Assembly (NCBI GenBank): GCA_041687335.1
Contig: JAWLCE010000001.1
Span: 1 to 64,000 of the forward strand
Direction of reading: 5' to 3'
Length of the DNA stretch: 64,000 nt
Source: JAJFUE01 sp041687335
Lineage (GTDB): Bacteria > Sumerlaeota > Sumerlaeia > MVZB01
Shown: positions 50,729 to 58,716 of the stretch, one piece after another
How the letters are laid out: each line of letters opens with the position of its first letter
How positions within the stretch are numbered: the stretch's first letter is position 1
Notes under the pieces: model-generated
Database searches by the model: none
What the model saw: the letters and a program-made list of their open reading frames with translations, nothing else
What the model was told of the DNA's origin: nothing
Position numbers and translations under genes: made by a program

Positions 50729-50910
50729 GCCGGCTCACATCCTGTCGGTCTCGGGGCCTTGCGGATGCCCTCCAGGGCACCCGGCGCGGGGGCTGCATTC
50801 ACCATACAAAGGGCGGGGCGGGGGGTCAATCGGTTTGGGCGCCGATGATGGAAATCCAGAACAAACCCACCCATTGACAAACCAACCGTGACGATGCAAT
50901 CTCGCGGACG

Positions 50911-52380
50911 ATGCGTCAAGTGGCAACCCAGCAAACAGTCAGGCAACTCCGGCCCCGCAAGTGGCTGGCCGTGACGGCATGGCTGGCCCCGGCTGTCATT
51001 ATTTACTTCGCCCTCTGCCTCTGGCACCTGACCCGCCAGGACCTGGTGCTCGACGAGTTGACCGCCATCGGCAGCCTGCGCATGCCGCTGGGCGAGATGA
51101 TTCCGTGGCGATTGGGACGGGGCCACCCGCCGCTGTTTTTCATCATCCTGTGGGGCTGGGTGCGGCTGTTGGGCTGGCATTTTTATAGCCTGCAGGCACT
51201 GCCGATCCTGATCAGCGCGCTTGGGATCCCGCTGGTCTACCTGATCGGGCGGGAGTTGGGGCTGGGGCGCTGGGCCGGCTTGGCCGCCCTGCTGTGGGTG
51301 CTCCACAACGTGACGATCTACTATGCGCGGATGGTGCGGCCCTACGGCGGGATGATGGTGATGGGGCTGGCCGTGCTCTGGCTGCTGCTGGTCTGCCTGC
51401 GGCGGCCGACGCCGGGCCGGTTGTGGGCGCTGGCGGGGGTGGGGGTGCTGGGCGCAGTTTGGAACCATAACGTGCTGCTGGTCTGGGCCGGGGCTTTGGG
51501 TGCGGCCTGGCTGATGCGGCGGCGCTTGCGCCCGCCGACGGGTGTGTGGCTGGCGGGCGCGGCGGCGCTGGCGGCGCACACGGCCATGATCGGCCTGACC
51601 GCCTGGCAGGCCGGCGGCGGTGAGCCGCTCGCATGGATCGAGCCGCTCCATTTTGACCAACTGGCCGACCAGACGATGGACCTCCTGGGAGGCAACATAA
51701 CCTGGTATCGCCACCTGGATTGGACCTGTCTGCTGCCGCTGGCGCTGGTGGGGGCGATGATCTTCAGCGCCAACCGCGGGCTTGACGGGCCGGCCGAGGC
51801 CCGCTGGCGCCTCGTGCTGGCGACCGCCTTGGCTCCGCCGGCGCTCTTGCTGCTGATCAGCCTGTTTCAGCCGGTCTACATGCAACGTTACATGCTGGTG
51901 GCGCTACCCGGCATGATCCTGATGCTGGCGCGGATGCTGCGAGAGCTGCGGCCGCGCCCCGCAGCCTGGCTGCTGCTGGCGCTGCTGCTGGTGCAGATGC
52001 CGCTGGCTGTCGAGGAAATGGCGCAAAGCCGGCGGACAGGGCTGCGCAAGATGGCCGAGGAGCTGGCACGCCGCCATGAAGCGGGCGACGGGATCATGGT
52101 CTTTAACGACGAAAGCGCGCTGGCGCTGATGCTGTTCACACCGCTCGACAAGTTCGACTATTTTATCGTGCCGCGCCGGGAGTCGCTTGAGGAGCAACGC
52201 CGGCTGTTCGAAGCCGGCTGCGCAGGGCGGCGGCGCATCTGGATCCTCGGCGTGCGCCACCGCGGCGGACTGCTCGAACCGGAACACTGGGACCCGCGGG
52301 CGGGCAGCTTCTTCCTGCACCAGAAATCACGCGAAAGCGAGCTGTGGGGGCTGGAGCCAGCCGGGTTTGGGTGCCGATGA
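50911..52380 (+). CDS. Membrane glycosyltransferase (GT39/ArnT-like)
   Basis: 489 residues with about 11 helices. The first periplasmic loop has the Asp-Glu pair in QDLVLDELTAIGSLRMPLGE, then GRGHPPLFFIILWGWV, typical of GT-C enzymes using lipid-linked sugars. The last 120 residues form a soluble periplasmic domain. It probably transfers a sugar from a polyprenyl carrier to a cell-envelope acceptor. ATG 50911; TTGACA lies at about 50875 as a possible -35. The stop runs into the promoter of the thiamine operon. Confidence 0.85.
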   Translation: MRQVATQQTVRQLRPRKWLAVTAWLAPAVIIYFALCLWHLTRQDLVLDELTAIGSLRMPLGEMIPWRLGRGHPPLFFIILWGWVRLLGWHFYSLQALPILISALGIPLVYLIGRELGLGRWAGLAALLWVLHNVTIYYARMVRPYGGMMVMGLAVLWLLLVCLRRPTPGRLWALAGVGVLGAVWNHNVLLVWAGALGAAWLMRRRLRPPTGVWLAGAAALAAHTAMIGLTAWQAGGGEPLAWIEPLHFDQLADQTMDLLGGNITWYRHLDWTCLLPLALVGAMIFSANRGLDGPAEARWRLVLATALAPPALLLLISLFQPVYMQRYMLVALPGMILMLARMLRELRPRPAAWLLLALLLVQMPLAVEEMAQSRRTGLRKMAEELARRHEAGDGIMVFNDESALALMLFTPLDKFDYFIVPRRESLEEQRRLFEAGCAGRRRIWILGVRHRGGLLEPEHWDPRAGSFFLHQKSRESELWGLEPAGFGCR

Positions 52381-52384
52381 TGGC

Positions 52385-52413
52385 TTGACCCCCCGTGGCC
52401 GGGGACTTAAGAT
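52385..52413 (+). promoter_or_regulatory. Promoter of the thiamine operon
   Basis: TTGACC (52385-52390), a 17-bp spacer and TAAGAT (52408-52413). Transcription would start at about 52420, at the 5' edge of the TPP riboswitch. Confidence 0.6.
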
Positions 52414-52414
52414 A

Positions 52415-52505
52415 TGGCGTGGGGAGCTCCGCCAAGGGGCTGAGAGGGCGGTGGGCCGCCGACCCGTTGCACCTGATCCGGGTAATGCCGGCGAAGGGAA
52501 CTGGC
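52415..52505 (+). ncRNA. TPP riboswitch (THI element)
   Basis: The conserved parts are present in order: GGGGAGCTCC, CTGAGAGGG, GACCCG, then CACCTGATCCGGGTAATGCC and GCGAAGGGAA. This RNA binds thiamine pyrophosphate. A hairpin with a T run 20 bp further on is the switch output, so TPP should end transcription before thiF. Confidence 0.95.
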
Positions 52506-52524
52506 CCGCCCATGCATGCAAGGC

Positions 52525-52551
52525 GCCTCCCCGCGGGGAGGCTTTTGTTTT
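52525..52551 (+). terminator. Riboswitch-controlled terminator
   Basis: GCCTCCCC-GC-GGGGAGGC is followed by TTTTGTTTT. The predicted thiF start codon (TTG 52550) lies at the end of the T run. Confidence 0.9.
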
Positions 52552-53374
52552 GTCGAGTGATTCGCCCACCATTTCGATCAAAGTCAACGAACAGCCGGCC
52601 CGAGTGGCGCGCGGGTGGGACCTGGGCGCGGTGCGCGATGCCTACAAGCCCGAGGCCGACATCCTGATCCGCAACGGCTGCCCGCAGGGCGCGGAGAGCC
52701 CACTTGCCGAAGGTGATGCGGTTGTCCTGATCCGGCGTGGCGAGCAGCCGACGGCGGAGGAGCTGGAGGCGCTGATGACGGCGCGCCACGGCCCGGGGGT
52801 GCACGCGCGGGTCAAGCGCGCGCGGGTGGGGATCGCGGGCTGCGGCGGGCTGGGCAGCGCCGTGGCGGTGGCGCTGGGGCGGCTGGGCGTGGGGGCGTTG
52901 CGGTTGGTGGACTTTGATGTCGTCGAGCCGAGCAACCTGAACCGCCAGCAGTTTTTCGTGGACCAGATCGGCTGCCACAAGGCCCAGGCGCTGGCGCAGA
53001 ACCTGGCGCGGATCAACCCCTACGTCGCGCTCGAGCCGCTCGACCGGCGGATCACCGTTGCGAACGCGGCCGAGACCTTTGAGAGCTGCGACGTCGTCGC
53101 CGAATGTTTCGACGATCCGGCGGCCAAGCGCGACCTGACGGTGGCGATGCGGCGCGGGCGGCCCGCGACGCCGCTGGTGACCGTCTCCGGGATTGCCGGC
53201 TACGGACCCTCGGACGAGATCCAGGTGCGGCGGGTTCTGGGCAACGTCTGGCTGATCGGCGACGGGGTGAGCGCGGCGGCCCCCGGGCTGGGGCTGCTGG
53301 CGCCGCGGGTGGCGGTCGCCGCCGGTCATCAGGCCAATGTCATCCTGCGCATCCTGCTGGGGGAGGAATCATGA
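52550..53374 (+). CDS. thiF: ThiF family 2 adenylyltransferase with an N-terminal ThiS-like part
   Basis: About 274 residues. Residues 1-65 resemble ThiS (SIKVNEQPARVARGWDLGAV, ILIRNGCPQGAESPL). The E1-like domain has GIAGCGGLGSAVAVALGRLG (ATP loop) and LVDFDVVEPSNLNRQQFFVD. This is the form that adenylates ThiS in thiazole synthesis. I see no CxxC zinc pairs, as in this subfamily. No ATG exists in frame; TTG 52550 is the earliest start after the terminator. The stop overlaps thiS (ATGA). The longer track frame goes back through the riboswitch and is not coding. Confidence 0.87.
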   Translation: MSSDSPTISIKVNEQPARVARGWDLGAVRDAYKPEADILIRNGCPQGAESPLAEGDAVVLIRRGEQPTAEELEALMTARHGPGVHARVKRARVGIAGCGGLGSAVAVALGRLGVGALRLVDFDVVEPSNLNRQQFFVDQIGCHKAQALAQNLARINPYVALEPLDRRITVANAAETFESCDVVAECFDDPAAKRDLTVAMRRGRPATPLVTVSGIAGYGPSDEIQVRRVLGNVWLIGDGVSAAAPGLGLLAPRVAVAAGHQANVILRILLGEES

Positions 53375-53577
53375 GCATCGAAATCAAGGTCAATGGCGAG
53401 ACGCGCCAGGTCGAGCCGGGGGTGAGCGTGGCGGCGCTGCTGGCGCAGCTGGGAATCGAGCCGCGCCACCTGGCCGTGGAGCACAACGGCGAGTTCATCG
53501 GCGAGGATGAGTTTGCCGCCGCCACACTGAGCGCGGGCGACCGGCTTGAGATCGTCCGCTTTGTCGGGGGCGGCTGA
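53371..53577 (+). CDS. thiS: Sulfur carrier protein ThiS
   Basis: 68 residues. The ubiquitin-like fold starts MSIEIKVNGETRQVEPGVSV and ends in FVGGG; the Gly-Gly end is adenylated and then carries sulfur for the thiazole ring. Start overlaps the thiF stop by 4 bp; thiG follows after 37 bp. Confidence 0.94.
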   Translation: MSIEIKVNGETRQVEPGVSVAALLAQLGIEPRHLAVEHNGEFIGEDEFAAATLSAGDRLEIVRFVGGG

Positions 53578-53614
53578 GCCCCCCGCGACGCAAAGAAAGA
53601 AGCACGAGGAGACC

Positions 53615-54388
53615 ATGAAACCACTGATCATTGCCGATACGCCGTTCCGCTCGCGCCTGTTCATCGGGACGGGCAAGTTCCCCTCGCCGCAGTCGATGGC
53701 GGCGGCGGTGGAGGCCTCGGGCAGCGAGCTGGTGACCGTCGCGCTGCGCCGGGTGGACCTGAAGAGTCCCGAGGACCCGATGCTGGCGGCGCTGGACTTC
53801 AGCCGGTATCGGCTGCTGCCCAACACCTCGGGGGCGCGCGACGCCGAGGAGGCGGTGCGGCTGGCCAAGTTTGCCCGCGCGGCGACGCGGACCCCGTGGC
53901 TCAAACTGGAGGTCACGCCGGACCCATACTATCTGCTGCCCGATCCGATTGAGACGCTGAAGGCGGCCGAGGAGCTGGTCAAGCTGGGCTTCATCGTGCT
54001 GCCCTACATCAATGCCGACCCGGTGCTGGCCAAGCGGCTGGAGGACGTGGGATGCGCGACGGTGATGCCGCTGGCGGCGCCGATCGGGTCCAACCGCGGG
54101 CTGAAGACGCGCGACCTGATCGAGATCATCATCGAGCAGGCAACCGTGCCGGTGGTGGTCGATGCCGGGCTGGGCATGCCGAGCCACGCGGCCGAGGCGA
54201 TCGAGCTTGGGGCTGATGCGGTGCTGGTCAACACGGCGATTGCGATTGCCGAGGATCCGGTCGCGATGGCGCGGGCATTCAAGCTGGCGGTGGAGGCCGC
54301 CGAGCTGGCGCGCGACGCCGGCCCGGGCGGCGAAAGCAAGCTGGCACAGGCCAGCAGTCCGCTGACGGGTTTTTTGCGGGAAGAGTAG
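53615..54388 (+). CDS. thiG: Thiazole synthase ThiG
   Basis: 257 residues, usual. RSRLFIGTGKFPS opens the TIM barrel. The active-site Lys is in WLKLEVTPDPYYLLPDP, and the phosphate-binding turn is VVVDAGLGMPSHAAEAIELG with AVLVNTAIA. It joins deoxyxylulose-5-phosphate, dehydroglycine and ThiS-borne sulfur into the thiazole. ATG 53615 follows GAGGAG. Confidence 0.96.
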   Translation: MKPLIIADTPFRSRLFIGTGKFPSPQSMAAAVEASGSELVTVALRRVDLKSPEDPMLAALDFSRYRLLPNTSGARDAEEAVRLAKFARAATRTPWLKLEVTPDPYYLLPDPIETLKAAEELVKLGFIVLPYINADPVLAKRLEDVGCATVMPLAAPIGSNRGLKTRDLIEIIIEQATVPVVVDAGLGMPSHAAEAIELGADAVLVNTAIAIAEDPVAMARAFKLAVEAAELARDAGPGGESKLAQASSPLTGFLREE

Positions 54389-54432
54389 CTGGTCCGCAGG
54401 CAAGCGAAAACATATTGAGTCAGGGCGGCACC

Positions 54433-55557
54433 ATGACCTTTTTTTCAGAGATTTACAGCCAACTGGATTTGGCGGCCCTGCGGGGGCTGCTGGCCGGGGC
54501 GACGGCGGCCGACGTCGAGCGCGCGCTGGGACGCGAGCACCCGGGTGAGCGCGACCTGGCGGCGCTGTTTTCGCCGGCCGCCGCGCCGTTCATCGAGACG
54601 CTCGCCCGCCGCAGCGCGGCGATCACCGAACGGCGCTTCGGGCGCGTCATCCAGCTTTACGTGCCGCTCTACCTGTCCAACGAGTGCGTCAATCGCTGCG
54701 CCTACTGCGGGTTCTCGCACGAGCTGGACATCCCGCGCGTGACGCTCACGCCCGACCAGGCGCTCGTTGAGGCGCGCCGGCTGCATGCGCAGGGATTTCG
54801 TCATATCCTGCTGGTCAGCGGGGAGGACCGCCGCCACGTCGGACTGGAGTATCTGGCGCAGATCGTCGGCAGGCTCAATGAGCTGTTCGATGCGATCGCG
54901 ATCGAGATCCAGCCGCTGAAGGAAGAGGAATACCGGCGGCTGGCCGAGGCGGGGGTGGACGGGCTGGCTCTTTACCAGGAAACCTATGACGAGCCGAGCT
55001 ATCGCCGGCTGCACCCGGCGGGGCCCAAGCGCGACTTCCGGCGGCGGCTGGAGGCGATCGAGGCGGGGGGACGGGCGGGGCTGCGCACGCTGGGGATCGG
55101 GGCGCTGCTGGGTCTGCATGACTGGCGCTTCGAGGCGCTGCTGCTGGCGCTGCACGGGCGCTGGCTGGCGCGGCGGTTCTGGCGCAGCCGAGTCGCGATC
55201 AGCTTCCCACGCATCCGCGGCAATGCGCACGACTACAACCCTGAGCACCAGCCCAACGACGCGGACCTGGTGCAGATGATCTGCGCGATGCGGCTGGCGC
55301 TGCCCGATGCGGAGCTGGTGATGTCGACGCGCGAGCCGGCGCGCCTGCGCGACGCGATGATCGGCCTGGGCATCACCCGCACCAGCGCGGGCAGCAAGAC
55401 CAACCCGGGCGGGGACTCGTTCAACGAGGCCAGCGGCGAGCAATTCATCATCAGCGACGAGCGTGGGCCGGCCGAGGTCGCCGCCGCCATCGCCGCCAAG
55501 GGCTTCGAGCCGGTATGGAAAGATTTTGATCGCGGGCTGGCGCTTCGTCAGGGATAG
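54433..55557 (+). CDS. thiH: 2-iminoacetate synthase ThiH
   Basis: 374 residues. Radical SAM enzyme: CVNRCAYCGF holds the CxxxCxxC cluster. It cleaves tyrosine to give dehydroglycine for ThiG. ILLVSGEDRRHVGLEYL and YQETYDEPSYRRLHP are ThiH-specific. I use ATG 54433; a TTG at 54415 would add six residues. It overlaps the convergent NamZ gene by 10 bp at the stops and is the last gene of the riboswitch operon. Confidence 0.95.
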   Translation: MTFFSEIYSQLDLAALRGLLAGATAADVERALGREHPGERDLAALFSPAAAPFIETLARRSAAITERRFGRVIQLYVPLYLSNECVNRCAYCGFSHELDIPRVTLTPDQALVEARRLHAQGFRHILLVSGEDRRHVGLEYLAQIVGRLNELFDAIAIEIQPLKEEEYRRLAEAGVDGLALYQETYDEPSYRRLHPAGPKRDFRRRLEAIEAGGRAGLRTLGIGALLGLHDWRFEALLLALHGRWLARRFWRSRVAISFPRIRGNAHDYNPEHQPNDADLVQMICAMRLALPDAELVMSTREPARLRDAMIGLGITRTSAGSKTNPGGDSFNEASGEQFIISDERGPAEVAAAIAAKGFEPVWKDFDRGLALRQG

Positions 55558-56813
55558 AGCAGCACCGCGGCCCGCCGAGGCTCGTAATCCTTGAGGCCGG
55601 CCGCGATTCGCGCGCGCAGGGCATCGAACTGCTGCTCGTGAAGCGCCTGCGCCGCCGCGCGGTCACCCAGCCCCTTGAGGAACATCTGATAGCGGTTGCC
55701 GTCGCCGGGGGTGAAGATCCGGCCGGGGAAGAGACGCGCATAGGTGGTGAGCAGCGCCTCGCCGGCGGGGCCGGGCTCAAAGGCGCGGGGGTCGAGCAGG
55801 TGGGCCTGCACGCCGCCGCAGAACTCGCCGGCATGGGTGCCGTAGCGCGGGCGGAAGGTGGTCGGGGTGAAGACGACCCCGGCCAGCCCGGCCGCGTTGA
55901 GCTCGCGCGCCAGCACGGCGGCATCGACCCAGGGGGCGCCGGTCTGCTCGAACGGCAGGGGGGTGCCGACGCCCTCGCTGACGATGCCGAGCTCGCCGAT
56001 GGTGCCCAGCATCGCGTAGTAGAAGCAGCTCTGCCAGCGCGGGATGTGCTCGCTGGGGGGCACCCAGAGCCAGCCCAGGTCGCCGTAGACCATGCCGCGC
56101 CGCCAGCCGGCCAGCGGGATGACGCGCAGGGTGAGGTTGGGGGTGCACTCGCGCTGATAGAGCCGGGCGAACTCGCCGGGTGTGAGGCCATAGACCACCG
56201 GCAGCGTGTGGATGCCGATGAAGGAGCGCTGCTCGGGCTGGAGCAGCGGCCCGCCGAGCTTGTCGCCGCCGAGCGGACAGGGCCGGTCGAGCACCCAGAC
56301 CTCGACCCCCGCGGCCGCGCAGGTCTCCATCATGTTGGCCAGCGATGAGATGAAGGTGTAATGGCGCACACCGACATCCTGGATGTCGTAGATGACGATG
56401 TCGAGCCCGGCGACGGACTCGGGCGAGGGCCGGCGCGAGGCGCCGTGCAGGCTGACCACCGGCAGGCCGCTGACCGGGTCGCGCTGCTGCTTGTCGATGT
56501 TTTCGCCCGCCTGAAAGCCGCCGCGCAGGCCGTGCTCGGGGGCGAACAGGCGCACGACCTCGACATTGGGCAGCGCGCGCACCACGTCGATGGTCGAGAC
56601 CATCCGGCGGGTGACGCCGGTGGGGTTGGTCAGGATGCCGACGCGCTTGCCGCGCAGGTCGGCGGCATGGTCGCGGGCGAGGACCTCGACGCCGGGGAGG
56701 ACCTCGGCGGCGGCGGGGAGGGACAGACAGGCGCTGAGAGCAAGCAAGAGAAGGGCGAGGAAACTTGACGCGGAGGCGCGGAGGCGCGGAGGGAGAAAGT
56801 GGGGCGAATACAT
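55548..56813 (-). CDS. namZ: Exo-beta-N-acetylmuramidase NamZ-like (DUF1343)
   Basis: 421 residues with an export signal (SSFLALLLLALSACLSLPAAA, perhaps a lipobox LSAC). RVGILTNPTGVTRRMVSTID, LFAPEHGLRGGFQAGENID and YDIQDVGVRHYTFISSL are family hallmarks, with the catalytic Glu in APEHG. It removes N-acetylmuramic acid from peptidoglycan fragments in the periplasm. Residues 2-17 of the signal are encoded by a dispersed repeat (CTCCGCGCCTCCGCG). ATG 56813 lies one base after the stop of the small upstream gene, so coupling is likely. Confidence 0.9.
   Translation of the reverse strand: MYSPHFLPPRLRASASSFLALLLLALSACLSLPAAAEVLPGVEVLARDHAADLRGKRVGILTNPTGVTRRMVSTIDVVRALPNVEVVRLFAPEHGLRGGFQAGENIDKQQRDPVSGLPVVSLHGASRRPSPESVAGLDIVIYDIQDVGVRHYTFISSLANMMETCAAAGVEVWVLDRPCPLGGDKLGGPLLQPEQRSFIGIHTLPVVYGLTPGEFARLYQRECTPNLTLRVIPLAGWRRGMVYGDLGWLWVPPSEHIPRWQSCFYYAMLGTIGELGIVSEGVGTPLPFEQTGAPWVDAAVLARELNAAGLAGVVFTPTTFRPRYGTHAGEFCGGVQAHLLDPRAFEPGPAGEALLTTYARLFPGRIFTPGDGNRYQMFLKGLGDRAAAQALHEQQFDALRARIAAGLKDYEPRRAAVLLYP
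56765..56793. repeat. GCGGAGGCGCGGAG repeat, left arm
   Basis: TTGACGC followed by GGAGGCGCGGAGGCGCGGAG. An inverted copy lies at 57137-57164. The two arms enclose the low-GC gene. Confidence 0.7.
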
Positions 56814-56814
56814 T

Positions 56815-57135
56815 TTATGATTCCAGTTCATCAGAGCTGCTCTCCGTCGCATCAAATAGATCCCGATTTCGCTCGATCACCAACTTGTATTGTTCAGTGG
56901 TGGCAACGAGATAGACAATGGAATTTAGTATTTCGCCGGCATCAACGACGGCGGTCTCAAATTCATCCTGGTCCGTGCTTTTGAGAGCAGGATAAACCTC
57001 CGCCAAATATTTCTCGGCCATATCCCGCAGTTCTGTATAGAGGTAAACCAGCTCGCCCTCAGTCACCTCATGCGGTGGGCCGACATATCTATGCCGCTTC
57101 AGGTTCTCCACTAATGCCTGATAATCCGAACTCAT
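56815..57135 (-). CDS. Small low-GC hypothetical protein
   Basis: 106 residues, acidic and helical (LVYLYTELRDMAEKYLAEVY; AVVDAGEILNSIVYLVATTE). No signal or membrane segment. GC is about 47%, far below the neighbours. It is bracketed by inverted copies of a dispersed repeat, one of which supplies a GGAG just before ATG 57135. It couples to namZ by a 1-bp gap. Family not recognised. Recent acquisition is likely. Confidence 0.65.
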   Translation of the reverse strand: MSSDYQALVENLKRHRYVGPPHEVTEGELVYLYTELRDMAEKYLAEVYPALKSTDQDEFETAVVDAGEILNSIVYLVATTEQYKLVIERNRDLFDATESSSDELES

Positions 57136-57136
57136 C

Positions 57137-57164
57137 TCCGCGCCTCCGCGACTCTGCGTCAAAT
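57137..57164. repeat. GCGGAGGCGCGGAG repeat, right arm (inverted)
   Basis: On the minus strand TTTGACGCAGAG then GCGGAGGCGCGGAG, an inverted counterpart of 56765-56793. Confidence 0.7.
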
Positions 57165-57179
57165 CCCCCGTCCCCGGCC

Positions 57180-58418
57180 TTAGATCTTGCCCCATTGGAT
57201 CGGCGTGCCGTCGGGGTAGGTTCGCGGCCAGCGGACAAGGGTGCCGTCGTCGTTGAGGAAGCCGCGGGTGTCGATATGGACGTAAGCCGAGTTGCGGCCA
57301 AGGTAGCGGTTGCGCTCGGCGAAATCGTTGACGAAGTAGAGCCCCGCCCCGCCGACCATGTCGGCCTGCCCGGCGTCACGATAACGGCGGTCGAGCGCAT
57401 TGGCGTAATGCAGCATGACGATGGCATCGTGGTAGTCGAGCCGGCCGTCGCCGTTGAGGTCATCCAGGTTTTCGTCACCATCCTCGTCGATGATCAAGTC
57501 GATGGCGCGGCCATACTGGTGCATCGAGAACGGTTCCTTGAGATTGATGCCGGGCTGGTCCTCGATTTTGCCCAGGTTGAAGCGCGGCGAGCGGTAGCCG
57601 TAGATCGACTTGAAGCGCGTGATGCGGAAGCCGTCGGCCTTCATCATCTCGGCCAGGTCTTCGATCTTGCGGACCAGGTTGAGGTCGAGCGCAATGTATT
57701 GGGGCAGCCCCATGCTGTACCACGGGTAGTCGATCGCGTGGATGCCGAGCGTCTGGTGCGGTGCGATCAGCAGATCGCGAGTGCCGAGGTCGACCCGATA
57801 AAAAAGGGTGGGCGGCTGGTAGCGGTCGGGGTGGCGCGTCGGCCAGGAGGCGCTCAACTGAAGGCGCGGGTCGAGCGGATCGGGGTAGCGCCCGATGTCG
57901 TAGCCGTCGACCAGCCCGCCGTTGGGCGAGCCGACCACCGGCGGCAGCACCCAGAAGGTGCGCTCGCTGGCGAGCGTGTAGCCACTGCCGGGGGTCTCGA
58001 CTTCCAGCAGGGCGCGCAGCATGACGCGACCCGATAATTCAGGCGGGTGGAAGAGCGCGCGCTGGAGCGGCTCGCCGGGGATGGTCAGCGGCTGGATCGT
58101 GCCCTCGCTGGCGAACCAGCGCACGCGCCAGCGGGCGGTGGAGGGATTGGCCCACTCCACCTGCGCCGAGAGGCCCAGCGGCTGACGGTCGGGCAGCAGG
58201 ATGAGCTGGGCCGGCAGGTGATTGAGCTCGAGCCAGGCCTCGAAACGATGGCCCTGCCACTGGGCGGGTTGGGCGGCTTGCATGGGAGTTTGACCTTCGC
58301 GGGGGAGCGCCGGAACGGCCGACGCAGCGGAGTATGGGCTATCGGCCGGCGCGGCCGCCCGGAGCGCGGACGCCAGCGCCAGAACCATGATCAGGAAGGC
58401 ATATCGAAAGGCAAGCAT
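57180..58418 (-). CDS. Exported M15/DUF882-type peptidase with a dockerin-like insert
   Basis: 412 residues with a signal peptide (FLIMVLALASALRAAA). The C-terminal half holds FKSIYGYRSPRFN, then SMHQYGRAIDL (His..Asp zinc ligands) and late YVHIDTRGF (His), the pattern of M15/YcbK-type D-Ala-D-Ala peptidases acting on peptidoglycan. Right after the SxHxxGxAxD motif is DEDGDENLDDLNGDGRLDYH, a Ca-binding dockerin/EF-hand-like loop unusual in this family. I chose ATG 58418; the longer track frame is intergenic. It lies 44 bp upstream of the low-GC gene on the same strand. Confidence 0.8.
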   Translation of the reverse strand: MLAFRYAFLIMVLALASALRAAAPADSPYSAASAVPALPREGQTPMQAAQPAQWQGHRFEAWLELNHLPAQLILLPDRQPLGLSAQVEWANPSTARWRVRWFASEGTIQPLTIPGEPLQRALFHPPELSGRVMLRALLEVETPGSGYTLASERTFWVLPPVVGSPNGGLVDGYDIGRYPDPLDPRLQLSASWPTRHPDRYQPPTLFYRVDLGTRDLLIAPHQTLGIHAIDYPWYSMGLPQYIALDLNLVRKIEDLAEMMKADGFRITRFKSIYGYRSPRFNLGKIEDQPGINLKEPFSMHQYGRAIDLIIDEDGDENLDDLNGDGRLDYHDAIVMLHYANALDRRYRDAGQADMVGGAGLYFVNDFAERNRYLGRNSAYVHIDTRGFLNDDGTLVRWPRTYPDGTPIQWGKI

Positions 58419-58584
58419 GAGAACCTCGGGGCCGAATTTGCGGTTGGCTGTCCCCTCAGCGGGACACCCAGAAATACCATAGATTACATGGGGCTCAAAA
58501 ACAAATGCGAAGCCGGGGCCGCCGAAGGGCGCATCTTGCACCAGGCGCGGAGGGCGGGTCGGCTCATCAGCCGAGACTGGAGGT

Positions 58585-58612
58585 CATGTCGGGTCGGAGA
58601 CCCGACCTACCC
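58585..58612. repeat. REP-like palindrome, copy 5, with a C run
   Basis: TCGGGTC-GGA-GACCCGA with the CATG lead and the CCTAC tail running into ten C (58610-58619). No gene in 58419-58716. Confidence 0.8.
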
Positions 58613-58716
58613 CCCCCCCGGTGAGTGGCGCGGTCGATCGTTGTTTTCCTTATCTTCACTTTATCGGCCACGGATTGCCGAATCGTTTGATAAGCTGACA
58701 GAGAGATGATGCACCG

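Noticed and set aside
52187..52549. N-terminal extension of thiF through the riboswitch
   Set aside because: It would translate the TPP aptamer, the terminator and the end of the upstream gene in another frame.
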